In this document: one piece after another, positions 15,151-16,199 of the stretch | How the letters are laid out: every line of letters begins with the position of its first letter | Numbering within the stretch: position 1 is the stretch's first letter | Source of the DNA: Candidatus Poribacteria bacterium | Lineage (GTDB): Bacteria > Poribacteria > WGA-4E > WGA-3G | Direction: 5' to 3' | Assembly (NCBI GenBank): GCA_009845505.1 | Contig: VXZL01000573.1 | Span: 1-16,199, forward strand | Length of the DNA stretch: 16,199 nt | Notes under the pieces: model-generated | The model's database searches: none | Told to the model about the DNA's origin: nothing | Seen by the model: only the letters and a program-made list of their open reading frames with translations | Position numbers and translations under genes: made by a program

Positions 15151-16157
15151 TAAAGCGTGAGTGTTTGCGAAGTGTCCTTACAAAACGCCTTGACTCTCGG
15201 ATGTTCCAGCACCTCTGGATTCAGCATATAAGCCGGCGCGCGTCCTTCAATCGCATCCGTAACCTGTCCAATTGTCCGCAGATCCAACCGAATCCCAGAC
15301 TCAACAGTCATACCGGCGTTGTGGTTCGTACAGATGATACGCGGGTGGTCCTTATGAATCTCCCGCGGTCCGTTGACCGGATCGTCCACCACATAATACC
15401 ATAACCGATTTTCACTAACAGCACGGTTGGCTGCTGCGTCGTCAACAAGATTTCCGCGCGACGGATTGATTAGGGACGCATGCGGTTTCATCGCACAGAA
15501 CTCCTCGTAGCCGACAACCGTATCCGCTCCGGAGAGGTGCAAGGATACAGTATCGCTCTCTTCAAAGAGCGTGAGCGGCGTATCAACAGCCTCTGCCCCA
15601 AATTCCGCTGCGAGTTCGGCAATGTCCGGACGGATGTCATAAACCAAGAGTCTCCCTTCCTCACCGAGAAGTGGACGCGCACGCCGGGCAACTTCTTGAC
15701 CAATCCGGCCAAAGCCGTACACACCGAGCGTAGAACCCATCGCCTCATGCGTTTTGATGAGACCGAAGTCGCCACTGTGCGAAGCCCTGTTGAGTGTGTA
15801 GACCCGCTTCAGCGTTGCAAGCCACTGTGCAATCGCATATTCAGCGACAGTCACCATGTGTTCCGGGGCAATCGTGGCAATAACACCGTATTCGGTTGCC
15901 AAATCTACGTTAACAGTTTCATAGCCGACACCCCAACGCGCAATGATTCGGAGCGATTCCGCGGCTTGATAGAAGCTTTCGTGGAACGGCACTGAGCTTG
16001 CGATTACACCAACAACATCATCGGCGTGTTCTTCAGTGAGTTCCCGCGGATGTATACTCAATTCACCGAGTTTTTCCAAATCTGCCAATGCTGCACGGCG
16101 TTCCGCAGTATCGAATTCGGGGTTTTCAAAAATCTGGGAGAGTAAAATCTTTGTCAT
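15150..16157 (-). CDS. D-2-hydroxyacid dehydrogenase (phosphoglycerate dehydrogenase-like)
   Basis: 335 aa, normal length. It is an NAD-dependent oxidoreductase interconverting a D-2-hydroxyacid and its 2-keto acid; the substrate is not predictable. An N-terminal substrate-domain segment RWGVGYETVNVD (74-85) matches the family's G-x-G-x-D/N-x-[IV]-D stretch. The Rossmann motif GFGRIG is at 148-153 with Asp174 (VYDIRPD) at the end of the second strand, which favours NAD over NADP. The catalytic Arg is in NPSRGNLVDD (Arg234) and the catalytic His in CTNHNAG (His279). The usual E-P motif (DVFxxEP) reads VVDDP (256-260), so the partner Glu may be replaced by Asp. The start ATG 16157 has only a weak GGAA ribosome site. 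It converges on the methyltransferase with a 71-base gap. Confidence 0.92.
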   Translation of the reverse strand: MTKILLSQIFENPEFDTAERRAALADLEKLGELSIHPRELTEEHADDVVGVIASSVPFHESFYQAAESLRIIARWGVGYETVNVDLATEYGVIATIAPEHMVTVAEYAIAQWLATLKRVYTLNRASHSGDFGLIKTHEAMGSTLGVYGFGRIGQEVARRARPLLGEEGRLLVYDIRPDIAELAAEFGAEAVDTPLTLFEESDTVSLHLSGADTVVGYEEFCAMKPHASLINPSRGNLVDDAAANRAVSENRLWYYVVDDPVNGPREIHKDHPRIICTNHNAGMTVESGIRLDLRTIGQVTDAIEGRAPAYMLNPEVLEHPRVKAFCKDTSQTLTL

Positions 16158-16168
16158 ACAATAATTCC

Positions 16169-16177
16169 ATTATAGCA
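16169..16177 (-). promoter_or_regulatory. Extended -10 promoter close to the dehydrogenase start
   Basis: On the minus strand TGC (16175-16177) is followed by TATAAT (16169-16174), an exact extended -10 box. The predicted start is near 16162, leaving a leader of about 5 bases. No good -35 is visible at the expected distance, which extended -10 promoters do not require. Confidence 0.45.
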
Positions 16178-16199
16178 TCCTGACAGTTCCCCGGCCTAT

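Noticed and set aside
15480..15995. 171-codon open frame on the + strand
   Set aside because: It is antisense to the dehydrogenase, has no family features, and the minus-strand protein is clear.

Overview
The window is bacterial: dense, short spacers, clear Shine-Dalgarno sites (AAGGAG, GGAGGA), and ATG, GTG and TTG starts. The mix of a type I restriction locus, a Uma2 endonuclease, paired MacB-like permeases, a glycosidase-like protein, a PPi-type phosphofructokinase and small GTAG-headed palindromes suggests a large-genome uncultured environmental lineage. My best guess is Candidatus Poribacteria or a relative. That is an inference from gene style, not a measurement. No stretch over about 300 bases lacks a gene; the longest gap is the 205 bases between the divergent genes at 10232 and 10438.

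Region 1 (1-5447, + strand) is a defence locus of four tightly packed genes. They are an AAA/ABC-type ATPase cut by the window edge (its Walker A sits at bases 3-26), a protein joining a TOPRIM-like N-terminal part to a C-terminal UPF0175 antitoxin-like domain, a PIN-domain protein, and a full-length type I restriction subunit HsdR. The junctions are ATGA, a 2-base gap, and ATGA, which implies one transcript with translational coupling. hsdM and hsdS are not in the window and should lie to the left if the locus is complete. The ATPase, UPF0175 fusion and PIN genes inside the restriction operon are the most interesting feature here.

Region 2 (5514-10232, - strand) reads, in transcription order, a divergent glycoside-hydrolase-like protein, a thiamine-pyrophosphate enzyme of the acetolactate synthase type, and a phosphofructokinase with PPi-type residues. 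Spacers are 40 and 59 bases, so this may be a carbohydrate operon. A perfect 18-bp hairpin fills most of the second spacer.

Region 3 (10438-13814, + strand) holds two tandem paralogous MacB/FtsX-type permeases without an ATPase, a small coiled-coil protein with one C-terminal membrane helix, and a Uma2-family nuclease. Candidate promoters and an inverted repeat lie in the divergent intergenic region.

Region 4 (13945-16157) has a solitary D12-class adenine DNA methyltransferase on + and a convergent D-2-hydroxyacid dehydrogenase on -. The intergenic ends at about 5449-5495, 13817-13874 and 15075-15097 carry REP-like hairpins headed by GTAG. One of them supplies the methyltransferase stop codon and is flanked by a duplicated copy of that gene's 3' end.
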